Assembly (NCBI RefSeq): GCF_034096925.1
Contig: NZ_JAWZSQ010000001.1
Coordinates: 372,001 to 436,000 of the forward strand
Length of the DNA stretch: 64,000 bases
Direction: 5' to 3'
Source: Patulibacter defluvii
GTDB taxonomy: Bacteria; Actinomycetota; Thermoleophilia; Solirubrobacterales; Solirubrobacteraceae
In this document: positions 8,162 through 15,528 of the stretch, one piece after another
How the letters are laid out: each line of letters begins with the position of its first letter
How positions within the stretch are numbered: position 1 is the stretch's first letter
Notes under the pieces: generated by a model
The model's database searches: none
What the model was told of the DNA's origin: nothing
Seen by the model: the letters and a program-made list of their open reading frames with translations, nothing else
Translations under genes and position numbers: made by a program

Positions 8162-8199
8162 CGGCGGCGCTCCGTGGGGGCGACCTGGGGGCTGTGCAT
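8158..8199 (-). CDS. 13-codon leader ORF coupled to crcB
   Basis: An ATG at 8199 follows a strong AAGGAG ribosome site at a 5-nt spacing and opens a frame for MHSPQVAPTERRR. Its TGA stop shares bases with the crcB GTG start (GTGA). No other ribosome site serves crcB, so this tiny ORF is probably translated to deliver ribosomes to it. The peptide is rich in Pro and Arg but I recognise no family. The ribosome site is the element the upstream riboswitch would mask. Confidence 0.7.
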   Translation of the reverse strand: MHSPQVAPTERRR

Positions 8200-8202
8200 C
8201 AA

Positions 8203-8238
8203 GGCTCCTTCCGCGTCGGGATCGTTGCGAAAGAAGCC
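8203..8238 (-). promoter_or_regulatory. Shine-Dalgarno-sequestering hairpin of the fluoride switch
   Basis: On the minus strand GGCTTCTTTCGC (8238-8227) can pair with GCGGAAGGAGCC (8214-8203) across a 12-nt loop. This gives 12 base pairs, two of them G-U. The 3' arm contains the AAGGAG of the leader ORF. The 5' arm begins with the GGCTTC that forms the riboswitch pseudoknot, so hairpin and fluoride-bound fold exclude each other. No U-tract follows, so control is likely at translation, on with fluoride. Confidence 0.75.
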
Positions 8239-8298
8239 ATCAGCCGATCCACTCCGGCGGTTCGCGGGACGTCGCCCCGCGCCAGGGCCTCATCTGGC
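8232..8298 (-). ncRNA. Fluoride riboswitch (crcB motif) aptamer
   Basis: Reading the minus strand from 8298: GCCAGATGAGGCCCTGGC gives the P1-type hairpin with the conserved GATGAGGCCC loop. Next comes an extra GC-rich insert stem, then GCCG-loop-CGGC (P3) running directly into TGATGGCTTCT. The loop GAGGCC pairs with GGCTTC, the pseudoknot that builds the fluoride site. These elements match the known Thermotoga-type aptamer closely. The element lies just after the arfB stop and before the leader ORF of crcB, as expected for a fluoride-induced exporter operon. Confidence 0.9.
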
Positions 8299-8323
8299 TC
8301 GTAGAGCGTACGCGGAACGGCGG

Positions 8324-8743
8324 TCAGTCGTCCAGCGACGGGCGCCGTCGCCCACGCTTGACCTCGCCGCGGCGGCCCTTCGCCTCGACCCGCCGCCGCT
8401 TCGAGCCGGCGGTCGGGCGGGTCGGCTGGCGCGACGCCTGGACGTGCAGCGCCTGCCGCAGCCGACCGGCCAGCCGCTCCAGCGCCAGCTCGCGGTTGCG
8501 GGCCTGGCTGCGGGCGTCCTGGGCGACCGCCCGCACGACCGGGCCGACCCGCTCCAGCACCCGCGCCCGCTGGGCGTCGCTGAGCGCGCCGCTGTGGCGG
8601 ACGTCGAAGCTGACCTCGATCCGCGAGGCGGTGACGTTGGCGTGCTGGCCGCCGGGCCCGGACGAGCGGCTGGCGCGGACGACGATCTCGCGCAGCGGGA
8701 TCCGGACCCCGCCGGTCACGCGCAGGTGCTGATCGTCGTCCAT
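8324..8743 (-). CDS. arfB: ArfB-like peptidyl-tRNA hydrolase (ribosome rescue)
   Basis: The 139-residue protein carries the release-factor catalytic motif GGQ at residues 31-33, in the context RSSGPGGQHANVT. A helical segment with NRELALERL follows, then a very basic tail (residues about 108-136, many Arg/Lys). This is the ArfB/YaeJ arrangement: a GGQ domain plus a tail that enters the mRNA channel of stalled ribosomes to hydrolyse peptidyl-tRNA. It lies upstream of the fluoride operon on the same strand; the riboswitch begins about 25 bases after its stop, so some read-through is possible. Confidence 0.92.
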   Translation of the reverse strand: MDDDQHLRVTGGVRIPLREIVVRASRSSGPGGQHANVTASRIEVSFDVRHSGALSDAQRARVLERVGPVVRAVAQDARSQARNRELALERLAGRLRQALHVQASRQPTRPTAGSKRRRVEAKGRRGEVKRGRRRPSLDD

Positions 8744-8808
8744 CGTGGCCTCCAGGCTACGCCGTCGCGGGCTGGCGCGGCGACGCTCGCGCCTGCGAGG
8801 ATGGGCGC

Positions 8809-9009
8809 ATGAGCGACCTCCAGCGCCGTTCCCGCAGCAACCTCAGCCGCACCCAGCGGGTCGACAAGGCGTTCCGGCTGACGATCGCCACCGGCGGCCT
8901 CGCGGTGGCGGCGATCGTCGGCCTGGTGATCGGCGCCGGCTGGCTGGTGGCGATCGGCGTCGTCGGCGCCGTGGTCAGCGGGCTGCTGCTGCGCAACTCG
9001 CTGCGCTGA
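8809..9009 (+). CDS. Small two-span membrane protein
   Basis: The 66-residue product has a basic, polar N-terminus (about 20 residues) followed by two hydrophobic segments (TIATGGLAVAAIVGLVIGAG and LVAIGVVGAVVSGLLL) and ends with Arg. It is a small inner-membrane protein of unknown function, with no motif to indicate a role. It sits alone between arfB and a convergent L,D-transpeptidase gene. Confidence 0.65.
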   Translation: MSDLQRRSRSNLSRTQRVDKAFRLTIATGGLAVAAIVGLVIGAGWLVAIGVVGAVVSGLLLRNSLR

Positions 9010-9024
9010 GCGGCGCGCGGCCGC

Positions 9025-10053
9025 TCAGCGGATCTTCACCGGGGTGCCCATCGGCACCCGCCCGTAGAGGTCGATCACGTCGCTCGGGTGCATCCGGATG
9101 CAGCCGTGCGAGGCGCGGCTGCCGATCGACCACGCCTCGGCGGTTCCGTGGATCCCGATCCCGTCGCGCAGGCCCAGCCAGCGCGCCTTGAGCGGGTTGT
9201 TGGGCGCGCCGCCGGGGATCACCTGGCCCTGGAGCGAGCCGGCCCAGGGCGAGTTCGGCACGTGCCAGGCCGGGTTGACCTGCTTCGAGGTGATCGAGTA
9301 CATGCCCGGGGGCGTGTCGTGGCCGGCGGCGCCGACCGCGATCCGGTAGGTCTTGCTCAGCCGCAGCTGCTTGAACAGCCGCAGGTGGAAGGTCCGGCGG
9401 TCGACGGTGATCAGCGTGCCGTAGCGGCGCTTCAGCGAGGCGATCGTGACCGACGGCTTGGTCCGGATCACCGGCAGCAGCAGGTCGGAGCGGTCCTTGG
9501 CCGGGTCGAGCAGGACCGGCACGACGAGCTTCCGCAGCGCGCCGCGGCTGAGCTTCCAGCCCTTCTTCGAGCCGCGGATCCGCTGCTTGGTGATCCCGAT
9601 CACGACGGTCGCGTCGCGGGTCCGCTTCTGCATCGAGGAGAGCGAGTCGAGCCACTTCGAGAAGGCGGCCGAGTCCCACCCGATCGCCGGCTCCACGGTG
9701 CTGCCGCCGCTGGCCTTCAGCGCCCGCCCGGCGGTCGTGTTGGCGTCGTAGCCATAGCCGATCTTGGCCATCGTCAGCTTGTGCGGCCGGCCGGCGACGC
9801 GGACCACCACGTCGGCGTTCGAGGCCCGCTTGCCCTGGTACGCCTGCGTCAGCAGCTGGACCGCCTCGTCGCGGGTCTTGCCCGAGAGGTCGAGGTCGCC
9901 GACCTTGACCCCGGCCTTGATCAGCCGCGGGGCCGGATCGGCCGGTGGGGACGGGTCCTGGGCCGCCGCGAGCGGGGCGGCGGTCAGCAGCGGGAGGGCG
10001 GTGAGGAGCGCCAGGCGTGCGGGGACGCCGAGACGCCGAACTGACGACGGCAT
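9025..10053 (-). CDS. Secreted L,D-transpeptidase (YkuD)
   Basis: The 342-residue protein has a signal peptide (RLALLTALPLLTAAPLAAA) and a putative peptidoglycan-binding region at about residues 45-220. The C-terminal YkuD domain carries HGT, then SIG, then SHGCIRM, with the catalytic Cys in SHGC. It should form 3-3 crosslinks in, or attach proteins to, peptidoglycan outside the membrane. The domain order (PG-binding-4-like then YkuD) matches actinobacterial and Bacillus-type enzymes. A TACCTT box lies six bases before the ATG and there is no clear ribosome site, so the mRNA may be leaderless. Confidence 0.9.
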   Translation of the reverse strand: MPSSVRRLGVPARLALLTALPLLTAAPLAAAQDPSPPADPAPRLIKAGVKVGDLDLSGKTRDEAVQLLTQAYQGKRASNADVVVRVAGRPHKLTMAKIGYGYDANTTAGRALKASGGSTVEPAIGWDSAAFSKWLDSLSSMQKRTRDATVVIGITKQRIRGSKKGWKLSRGALRKLVVPVLLDPAKDRSDLLLPVIRTKPSVTIASLKRRYGTLITVDRRTFHLRLFKQLRLSKTYRIAVGAAGHDTPPGMYSITSKQVNPAWHVPNSPWAGSLQGQVIPGGAPNNPLKARWLGLRDGIGIHGTAEAWSIGSRASHGCIRMHPSDVIDLYGRVPMGTPVKIR

Positions 10054-10123
10054 TCCCCCAAGGTAGGCAGACCGGCGCTCGGGCGTCGCACCTGCAGTCG
10101 CTCGTGCAGCCCTCCGGTGAGGC

Positions 10124-11026
10124 TCAGCCGTGGGCGACCGCCGCCCGCGGATCCTCGGTCGGCGCGTCGCGGACGCGGACGCAGAAGCCGTGCAGCAGCT
10201 CGCCGACGCGGGCCGGGACCTCGAGCTGCGGGCAGTGGCCGACGTCGGGCAGCAGCTCGTACTCGGTCGACGGCAGCGCGCTCAGCAGGTGGCGGGCGCC
10301 GCGGTGGCTGACCATCCGGTCCTTGTCCCCCCAGATCAGCAGCACCGGGCACTCGATCAGGCTGTGGTCGAACGGCTCGGCCAGCTCGGGCAGCAGCCGG
10401 CGACCGGTGTGGAGGATCCGGCGCACGTCGCGGCGGCTCGCGTAGTGCTGGCTGAAGCGCGTCAGCACCTCGCGGCGGGCCCGCAGCGGGTGGGCGAAGG
10501 CCAGCTGGCGGAAGACCTGGGCCAGGATCATCCGCACCAGCGGGGTCGGCACCGGGCCGGCGTCGGCGAGCAGGAACCGCAGCAGCGGCTGCTGGTCGAT
10601 CAGCTGGAACCAGCGCGGGTGGTCGAAGCCGGCGGGGTCGATCGGGACGATCCCGGCCGGCGACGGCCGGGCCTCGGCGCAGAGCAGCGCGGTCGCGCCG
10701 CCCATCGAGTTGCCGGCGATCACCGGCGGCTCGCCGTCGGCGATCAGCTCGATCACGCCGGTCACCAGCCGCACGTACTGCGGCAGCATCGGCTCGTCGG
10801 GCAGCAGCCGGTCGGCGGCGCCGAACCCGGGCAGGTCGATCGCGACCGAGCGCTGGCCGCGGGCGGCGAGGTCGAGCATCACCGGTCGCCAGGTGTCGGC
10901 CGAGTCCGAGAAGCCGTGCAGGAGCAGCAGCGGTGGGCCGCCCAGGCCGGGACCGGCGACCTCCAGCAGGCGGGTCCGGACCCCGCCGACCTCGATCGAC
11001 CGCTCGGTGATCGCGACGCGACTCAT
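10124..11026 (-). CDS. Alpha/beta hydrolase
   Basis: The 300-residue alpha/beta-hydrolase fold protein has the oxyanion region LLLLHGFSDSADTW, a nucleophile elbow GNSMGG (Ser107), an acid in LIWGDKDRMV and the His in VGHCPQLE. The complete triad indicates an active esterase, lipase or C-C hydrolase. The substrate cannot be told from sequence. It has no obvious functional neighbours. A TAGCGT box lies six bases before the ATG without a ribosome site, again suggesting a leaderless transcript. Confidence 0.85.
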   Translation of the reverse strand: MSRVAITERSIEVGGVRTRLLEVAGPGLGGPPLLLLHGFSDSADTWRPVMLDLAARGQRSVAIDLPGFGAADRLLPDEPMLPQYVRLVTGVIELIADGEPPVIAGNSMGGATALLCAEARPSPAGIVPIDPAGFDHPRWFQLIDQQPLLRFLLADAGPVPTPLVRMILAQVFRQLAFAHPLRARREVLTRFSQHYASRRDVRRILHTGRRLLPELAEPFDHSLIECPVLLIWGDKDRMVSHRGARHLLSALPSTEYELLPDVGHCPQLEVPARVGELLHGFCVRVRDAPTEDPRAAVAHG

Positions 11027-11213
11027 GGGCAGACGCTAACACCCTGTCAAGCGGTTCCCGCGCCCGCTGGCCGGGCGTTCGAGGGCCGGCCGGCCGCGCG
11101 CTGGACGTTCCGCCCGGGGCGAACGAGGGCCGCTCGAGGCCTCCGGGAAACCCGCCGATGTGCAGGAAGTTTTCCGCCCGTTGTCGTCCGGCGGCCTGCG
11201 TACCGTGGCGGCC

Positions 11214-12269
11214 ATGGAACTCCGCGACCTCGACGACGGCGCCTCGGTCGACCTGGTGCTGCTCGTTCGCGCGGTGTCGCGCCGGGTCCGCCGCGAGGGC
11301 GGCGAGCCGTTCCTGAAGCTGGAGCTGGCCGACCGCTCGCAGACGCTGCCGGCGATCGTCTGGGAGGACGCCGACGAGGTCGCCGGCTTCGTCGTCCGCG
11401 GCGCCACCGTCCGGGTCGAGGGCAAGCTGGAGCTGTCGGAGCGGTACGGCCGCCAGCTGGCGATCGAGCGGCTGTCGCCGGTCGCCCGCGAGCAGGTCGA
11501 CCTCTCGACGCTGCTGGAGGGTCCCTCGGTGCCGGTCGCCGAGCTGGAGCGGCGGCTGGCGGCGCTGGTCGAGCGGACCGGCGACCGCTGGATCCGGGCG
11601 CTGCTGGAGCGGGTCTTCGACCGCGAGGGCGGCTTCTGGCCGCGCTTCCGCGAGGCGCCGGCGGCGAAGTTCTTCCACGAGGCCTACCCCCACGGGCTGC
11701 TCGACCACACCGTGCGGGTGGCCGAGGCGGTCGAGGCGCTGGTGCCGCACTTCGGCGACGTCGACCGCGACGTGGCCGTCGCCGGCGCGCTGCTGCACGA
11801 CATCGGCAAGGCCCAGACCTACACCAGCGACCCGATCGCCCCCGAGCTGACCGACCTCGGGCGGCTGGAGGGGCACATCGTGCTCGGCTACGAGATCGTG
11901 CGGCGGGTGATCGGGGCGCTCGACGGCTTCCCCGAGGAGACCGCCCGCTCGATCCGCCACATCGTCCTCAGCCACCACGGCAAGCAGGAGTACGGCAGCC
12001 CGGTGGTGCCGGCCACCCGCGAGGCGGTGCTGGTCCACCACGTCGACGACCTCGGCGCGCGGATGGGCAGCTTCGACCGCCTCCAGCGCGGCCTCTCGCC
12101 CGAGGACCGCTGGAGCGGCTACGACCGCGCGATCGGCTCGGCCGCCTACTTCGGCCCGGCCCGCCGCGAGCCCGATCCGCTCGAGGCGGTCGATCCGCCG
12201 CCGGACGCCGCGGCCGTCCGCGAGCCGCCGGCGCCCGCCGCCCCGTTCGAGGAGCCGCAGGCGGCGTAG
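11214..12269 (+). CDS. YhaM-like OB-fold/HD 3'-5' exoribonuclease
   Basis: The 351-residue protein joins an N-terminal OB-fold nucleic-acid-binding domain (residues about 5-95, with FLKLELADRS and VRVEGKLELSERYGRQLAI) to an HD phosphohydrolase domain (HGLLDHTVRVAEAVEAL, then LLHDIGKAQTY, then IRHIVLSHHGKQEYGSP). This is the architecture of YhaM/CBF1-type 3'-5' exoribonucleases. The metal-binding H...HD...H residues are all visible. The ATG at 11214 is preferred over an upstream ATG at 11160 because homology begins at MELRDL and a TACCGT box is seven bases before it. Confidence 0.85.
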   Translation: MELRDLDDGASVDLVLLVRAVSRRVRREGGEPFLKLELADRSQTLPAIVWEDADEVAGFVVRGATVRVEGKLELSERYGRQLAIERLSPVAREQVDLSTLLEGPSVPVAELERRLAALVERTGDRWIRALLERVFDREGGFWPRFREAPAAKFFHEAYPHGLLDHTVRVAEAVEALVPHFGDVDRDVAVAGALLHDIGKAQTYTSDPIAPELTDLGRLEGHIVLGYEIVRRVIGALDGFPEETARSIRHIVLSHHGKQEYGSPVVPATREAVLVHHVDDLGARMGSFDRLQRGLSPEDRWSGYDRAIGSAAYFGPARREPDPLEAVDPPPDAAAVREPPAPAAPFEEPQAA

Positions 12270-12292
12270 ACGGCGGCGGCGCGGCCTACGCC
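12263..12292. terminator. Bidirectional inverted repeat between convergent genes
   Basis: GGCGTAG (12263-12269) pairs with CTACGCC (12286-12292), and the arms contain the stop codons of both convergent genes. The loop is GC-rich and there is no T-run, so this is a weak candidate terminator. Confidence 0.4.
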
Positions 12293-12546
12293 GGCCGCGC
12301 CAGCGCCTCGCGCCCGGCCGCGGTGATCGTCACCGTCGTCGGCGGCTGGGTCCCGCAGAGCCCGTCGGGTCCGCAGTCCGGCGGCACGTTGCGGGCCACC
12401 CAGCCGCGTTCGACGGCGTCGTCGAGGGCCCAGCCGAGCAGCTCGCGGTCGGGATCCCCGAGCCGGCTCCGGAGGCCGTCGAGGGTCGTCACGCCGCCGT
12501 GGCGGAGGGCGGGCAGCAGGTCCCGGGCTCGTGGCGCGTCGTCCAC
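12286..12546 (-). CDS. Small winged-helix-like protein
   Basis: The 86-residue product starts at a GTG (VDDAPRARDLLPALRHGG). It shows a helix-turn-helix-like spread of residues (TTLDGLRSRLGDPDRELLGWALDDAVERGWVAR is helical), and ends VTITAAGREALAR, a common C-terminal strand/helix of small winged-helix proteins. Two Cys lie in PDCGPDGLC. It may be a small DNA-binding protein; I cannot assign a family. Convergent with the exoribonuclease gene and divergent from pafBC. Confidence 0.55.
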   Translation of the reverse strand: MDDAPRARDLLPALRHGGVTTLDGLRSRLGDPDRELLGWALDDAVERGWVARNVPPDCGPDGLCGTQPPTTVTITAAGREALARPA

Positions 12547-12690
12547 CGCACGAGCGTAGCGCGGCCGCTCCGGCGGCCCCGTTCGCGGCGCCGTGGGCCG
12601 CCCGGCCCGGCCCCGGCGGCGGTACGGCCGTCCACTAGCAGGCCGCAGCAGTCCCCGCCGGGTCCTCGCGGCCCGTACAGTCCACCGGCG

Positions 12691-14781
12691 ATGGCGAAGG
12701 ACACCGAGAAGCTGATCAGGCAGCTCTCGCTGATCTCGTATCTCATGGCGGAGCGGCGCCCGGTGACGGCGCTCGAGATCCGGCGCGACGTCGAGGGCTA
12801 CAGCGGGATGAACGAGGACGCGTTCGCGCGGCGGTTCTACGCGGACCGGGCCGAGCTGGAGTCCCTCGGCATCCAGCTGACGATCGAGCGTCCCGGCGAC
12901 GGGACCGCCGAGCAGGAGCACTACTCGCTGCGGAGCGAGAACTTCCACCTGCCGCCGATCGCCTTCAGCGACGACGAGCTGGCCAGCCTGCAGCTGGCGC
13001 TGAACCTGCTCGACGGCGAGTTCGCCTACGCCGAGCCGCTGCGGCTGGCGCTCCAGCAGCTGTCGTGGGGCCGTCCGAGCCCGCTCGGCGGCGGCGGGCG
13101 CGGGCTCGGCATCGGCACGGTCGGGCTGGGGGTCACGGCCCAGGTCCACGGGCGCGACCCCTCGCAGCGGCTGGCCAAGGTCGAGTCGGCGATCTTCCGC
13201 AACAAGACGATCACCTTCGAGTACCACTCGATCCACCGCGACACGGTCGAGCCGCGCAAGGTCGACCCGTACCACCTGCTCTTCCGCGGCGGCCAGTTCT
13301 ACCTGCTCGGCCGCGACCACGAGCGCGACGACCTGCGGGTCTTCCGGCTCTCGCGGGTCCGCGACAAGGTCGCCTACGCGACCAAGGCCGAGCACGACTT
13401 CCGGCGCCCGGCCGACTTCGATCCGCGGCCCTACGGCGACCGCGCCGACTGGCAGATGTCGGAGCCGATCGCGACCGCCCGGATCCGGATCGCCGACCGG
13501 ATCGCCTGGCAGGTCCAGCGCGCCCACGGCCGCCAGGGCACGTTCGCCCCGGCCGACCCCGACGCCCCGGTCGAGCGCAGCGACGACGGCGCGCTGCGGG
13601 GCGACGTCGTCTTCACCACCGAGTACGGCGTCCGGCGCTCGCTGCTCGGCTGGGTGATGCGGATGGGCGAGCACGCCGAGATCCTCGAGCCGGCCGAGCT
13701 GCGCGACGAGTACCGGCGGCGGGTGGCGCTGGTCCGCGACCGCCACGAGGGCGCCTTCCCGGTCGCCCCCGGCCGGCCGTTCGTCGCCGCCGAGGAGCCG
13801 GGCACGACCGCGCCCGCGACCCGCGACGGCGTGATCCGGCCGGAGCGGTTCGCGCGGCTGGTGACGCTGGCCTCGATCCTGATCCACGCCGGCCGCCAGC
13901 ACGAGCGGCTGGAGCTGCAGGAGCTGCTGGCGCGGCTGAACGTCAGCGAGCCCGAGCTGCGCGACGACATCAACGTGCTCAACGTCGTCAACTTCGGCGG
14001 CGGCTCGTACGTGCTCTACGCCGAGGTCACCGACGACGGCCACGTCGAGGTCGACAACGAGCCCTACAGCGACCACTTCGCCCGTCCCGCGCGGCTGCTG
14101 CCGGTCGAGGCCAAGGCGCTGGTGGCGGCGGTCGACCTGATCGGCGACCACCTGCCGGAGGGCACGCTCGGGACGGTCCGGGCGAAGGTCGTCGCGGCGC
14201 TCGGCGAGGACCCGCTGGAGCACGGGCTGCAGGTCGCCCACGGCGGCGGCGACGACCGCGACCTGGCGCGGCTGATCTCGGGCGCGATCGCCGACCAGCG
14301 GCTGATCGAGCTCGACTACTACAAGCCGAACGAGGACCAGTTCACCCACCGGCGGGTCGAGCCCTACGCGCTGATCAACGGCCGCGAGGGCTGGTACGTC
14401 GCCGCCTTCGACCCCCAGCGGGAGGACGTCCGCCACTTCCGGCTCGACCGGATCCGCGAGGCCCAGGTCACCGACGAGCGGTTCGAGCGGCGGCCCGAGG
14501 TCGACCCAGCGGCCGACGTCGCCGGCTGGCCGCGGACCGGGCAGCTGCCGGCCAGCCGCAGCGCCCGGGTCTGGGTCAGCCCCGAGCGGGCCCGCTGGGA
14601 GCGCGAGCGGCGGACGATCCTGGAGGAGCTGGAGGACGGCGCGTTGGTGACCGAGATCGCCTTCGCCGGCGTCGACTGGCTGGTGCGCGAGATCCTGACC
14701 GAGATCGGCGACCTGGTCGTGCTCGAGCCGGCCGACGCGCGCGACGCCGTGCGCGCGGCCGCGGCCGGCATCCTCGGCTGA
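12691..14781 (+). CDS. pafBC: Fused PafB-PafC WYL-domain transcriptional activator
   Basis: The 696-residue protein contains two PafB/C-type units in one chain. Unit 1 has a helix-turn-helix at residues 5-60 (KLIRQLSLISYLMAERRPVT) and a WYL domain at about 165-240 (ITFEYHSIHRD, then QFYLLGRDHERDDLRVFRL). Unit 2 starts near residue 387 (RFARLVTLASILIHAG) and has its WYL domain at about 530-600 (LIELDYYKPNED, then GWYVAAFD, VRHFRLDRI). In mycobacteria PafB and PafC are separate proteins forming the mitomycin-responsive DNA-damage activator; fused forms are known in other actinobacteria. The proteasome/pup genes that often precede it are absent here. TACAGT lies nine bases before the ATG. Confidence 0.9.
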   Translation: MAKDTEKLIRQLSLISYLMAERRPVTALEIRRDVEGYSGMNEDAFARRFYADRAELESLGIQLTIERPGDGTAEQEHYSLRSENFHLPPIAFSDDELASLQLALNLLDGEFAYAEPLRLALQQLSWGRPSPLGGGGRGLGIGTVGLGVTAQVHGRDPSQRLAKVESAIFRNKTITFEYHSIHRDTVEPRKVDPYHLLFRGGQFYLLGRDHERDDLRVFRLSRVRDKVAYATKAEHDFRRPADFDPRPYGDRADWQMSEPIATARIRIADRIAWQVQRAHGRQGTFAPADPDAPVERSDDGALRGDVVFTTEYGVRRSLLGWVMRMGEHAEILEPAELRDEYRRRVALVRDRHEGAFPVAPGRPFVAAEEPGTTAPATRDGVIRPERFARLVTLASILIHAGRQHERLELQELLARLNVSEPELRDDINVLNVVNFGGGSYVLYAEVTDDGHVEVDNEPYSDHFARPARLLPVEAKALVAAVDLIGDHLPEGTLGTVRAKVVAALGEDPLEHGLQVAHGGGDDRDLARLISGAIADQRLIELDYYKPNEDQFTHRRVEPYALINGREGWYVAAFDPQREDVRHFRLDRIREAQVTDERFERRPEVDPAADVAGWPRTGQLPASRSARVWVSPERARWERERRTILEELEDGALVTEIAFAGVDWLVREILTEIGDLVVLEPADARDAVRAAAAGILG

Positions 14782-14824
14782 GCCGGCGCGGCCGCGGGCC
14801 GCTCCGGGCCGGCCGCCGGCAGGA

Positions 14825-14870
14825 CCAGGGTGGCGCCCCGATTGTCGGGCCACGCGCCCGTTGATGTGGT
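14825..14870 (+). promoter_or_regulatory. Candidate GGGTCG-box promoter, weak copy
   Basis: CCAGGGTGG (14825-14833) is followed by CCGATTGTCG, with the -35-like TTGTCG at 14842-14847, and 17 bases later TGTGGT (14865-14870). The -10 is poor. It lies in the 335-base gap 14782-15117 between pafBC and the lipoprotein gene. Apart from this and the better copy at 15064, I see only GC-rich sequence there. Confidence 0.4.
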
Positions 14871-15063
14871 GGGCGGCGGCGTTCGGACCGCCGTCGTGCC
14901 GAGGCGGTCCGGGGGCTGGGGGAGGCTCGGAGTGCCGGGGGGCGCTTCGCTGCCGACACCGCCGCCGGTCCGGGGACGGCTTCCCGGGCCGGCGGCTGCG
15001 ACCGCCGGCGGCCGTCGCGCTGGCCCTCGCGTCGTGAGAGTCGCGGGTGCGGAGCGGCGAAGT

Positions 15064-15109
15064 CCAGGGTCGGCTTCCGATTGCCGGGGGTCGCGGCCGG
15101 GCCTAGCTT
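15064..15109 (+). promoter_or_regulatory. GGGTCG-box promoter of the lipoprotein gene
   Basis: CCAGGGTCG (15064-15072) lies just before CCGATTGCCG; the -35 is TTGCCG (15081-15086), the spacer exactly 17 and the -10 TAGCTT (15104-15109). The ATG at 15118 begins eight bases after the -10, so transcription would start at or next to the start codon. Confidence 0.65.
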
Positions 15110-15117
15110 CGGGCCGC

Positions 15118-15519
15118 ATGAAGCGTCGCTCCCCGTTCCTGGTCGCCCTCCTCGCCACCGTCGCCCTCGTCGGCTGCGGGGGCTCGGACGAGCCGAAGGC
15201 CAGCGCCACCGACGCCCGTGCGGCGGTCGCCCGCGCCGCCGGGGTGAAGCTGGCCGACATGCCGGTGCCGGACGACGCCAAGGACGACGGCGTCGAGCGC
15301 GCCTACAGCAACCAGTCGACCGCGGCCAAGGACGGCCAGATCATCATGCTGTTCGTCCTCGACGATGCCGGCAAGGCCGACGACGTGGCCAAGCAGGTCC
15401 GCGGCTCGGTGCCGGGCGAGAGCGTCCAGCTCTACACCCGCCGCAACGTGATCGTCGTCTACGGATCGACCGGGACCGACCGCAAGGACGCGGTCCGGAC
15501 CGCGGTCGAGCGGCTCTAG
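15118..15519 (+). CDS. Small secreted lipoprotein
   Basis: The 133-residue product has a lipoprotein signal (MKRRSPFLVALLATVALVGC, lipobox LVGC with the modified Cys at residue 20). A GGSDEP linker and a compact soluble domain of about 100 residues follow, with alternating strands (IIMLFVL, NVIVVYGS). No family is recognised. It is likely anchored to the outer face of the membrane. It is followed nine bases later by another secreted protein, so the two form an operon driven by the promoter at 15064-15109. Confidence 0.75.
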   Translation: MKRRSPFLVALLATVALVGCGGSDEPKASATDARAAVARAAGVKLADMPVPDDAKDDGVERAYSNQSTAAKDGQIIMLFVLDDAGKADDVAKQVRGSVPGESVQLYTRRNVIVVYGSTGTDRKDAVRTAVERL

Positions 15520-15528
15520 GCCCGGCCG

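Noticed and set aside
8299..8340. A dedicated promoter for the fluoride operon between arfB and the riboswitch
   Set aside because: TGGACG and TACGCT with an 18-base spacer can be drawn on the minus strand, but the match is too weak and lies within the arfB end to list.
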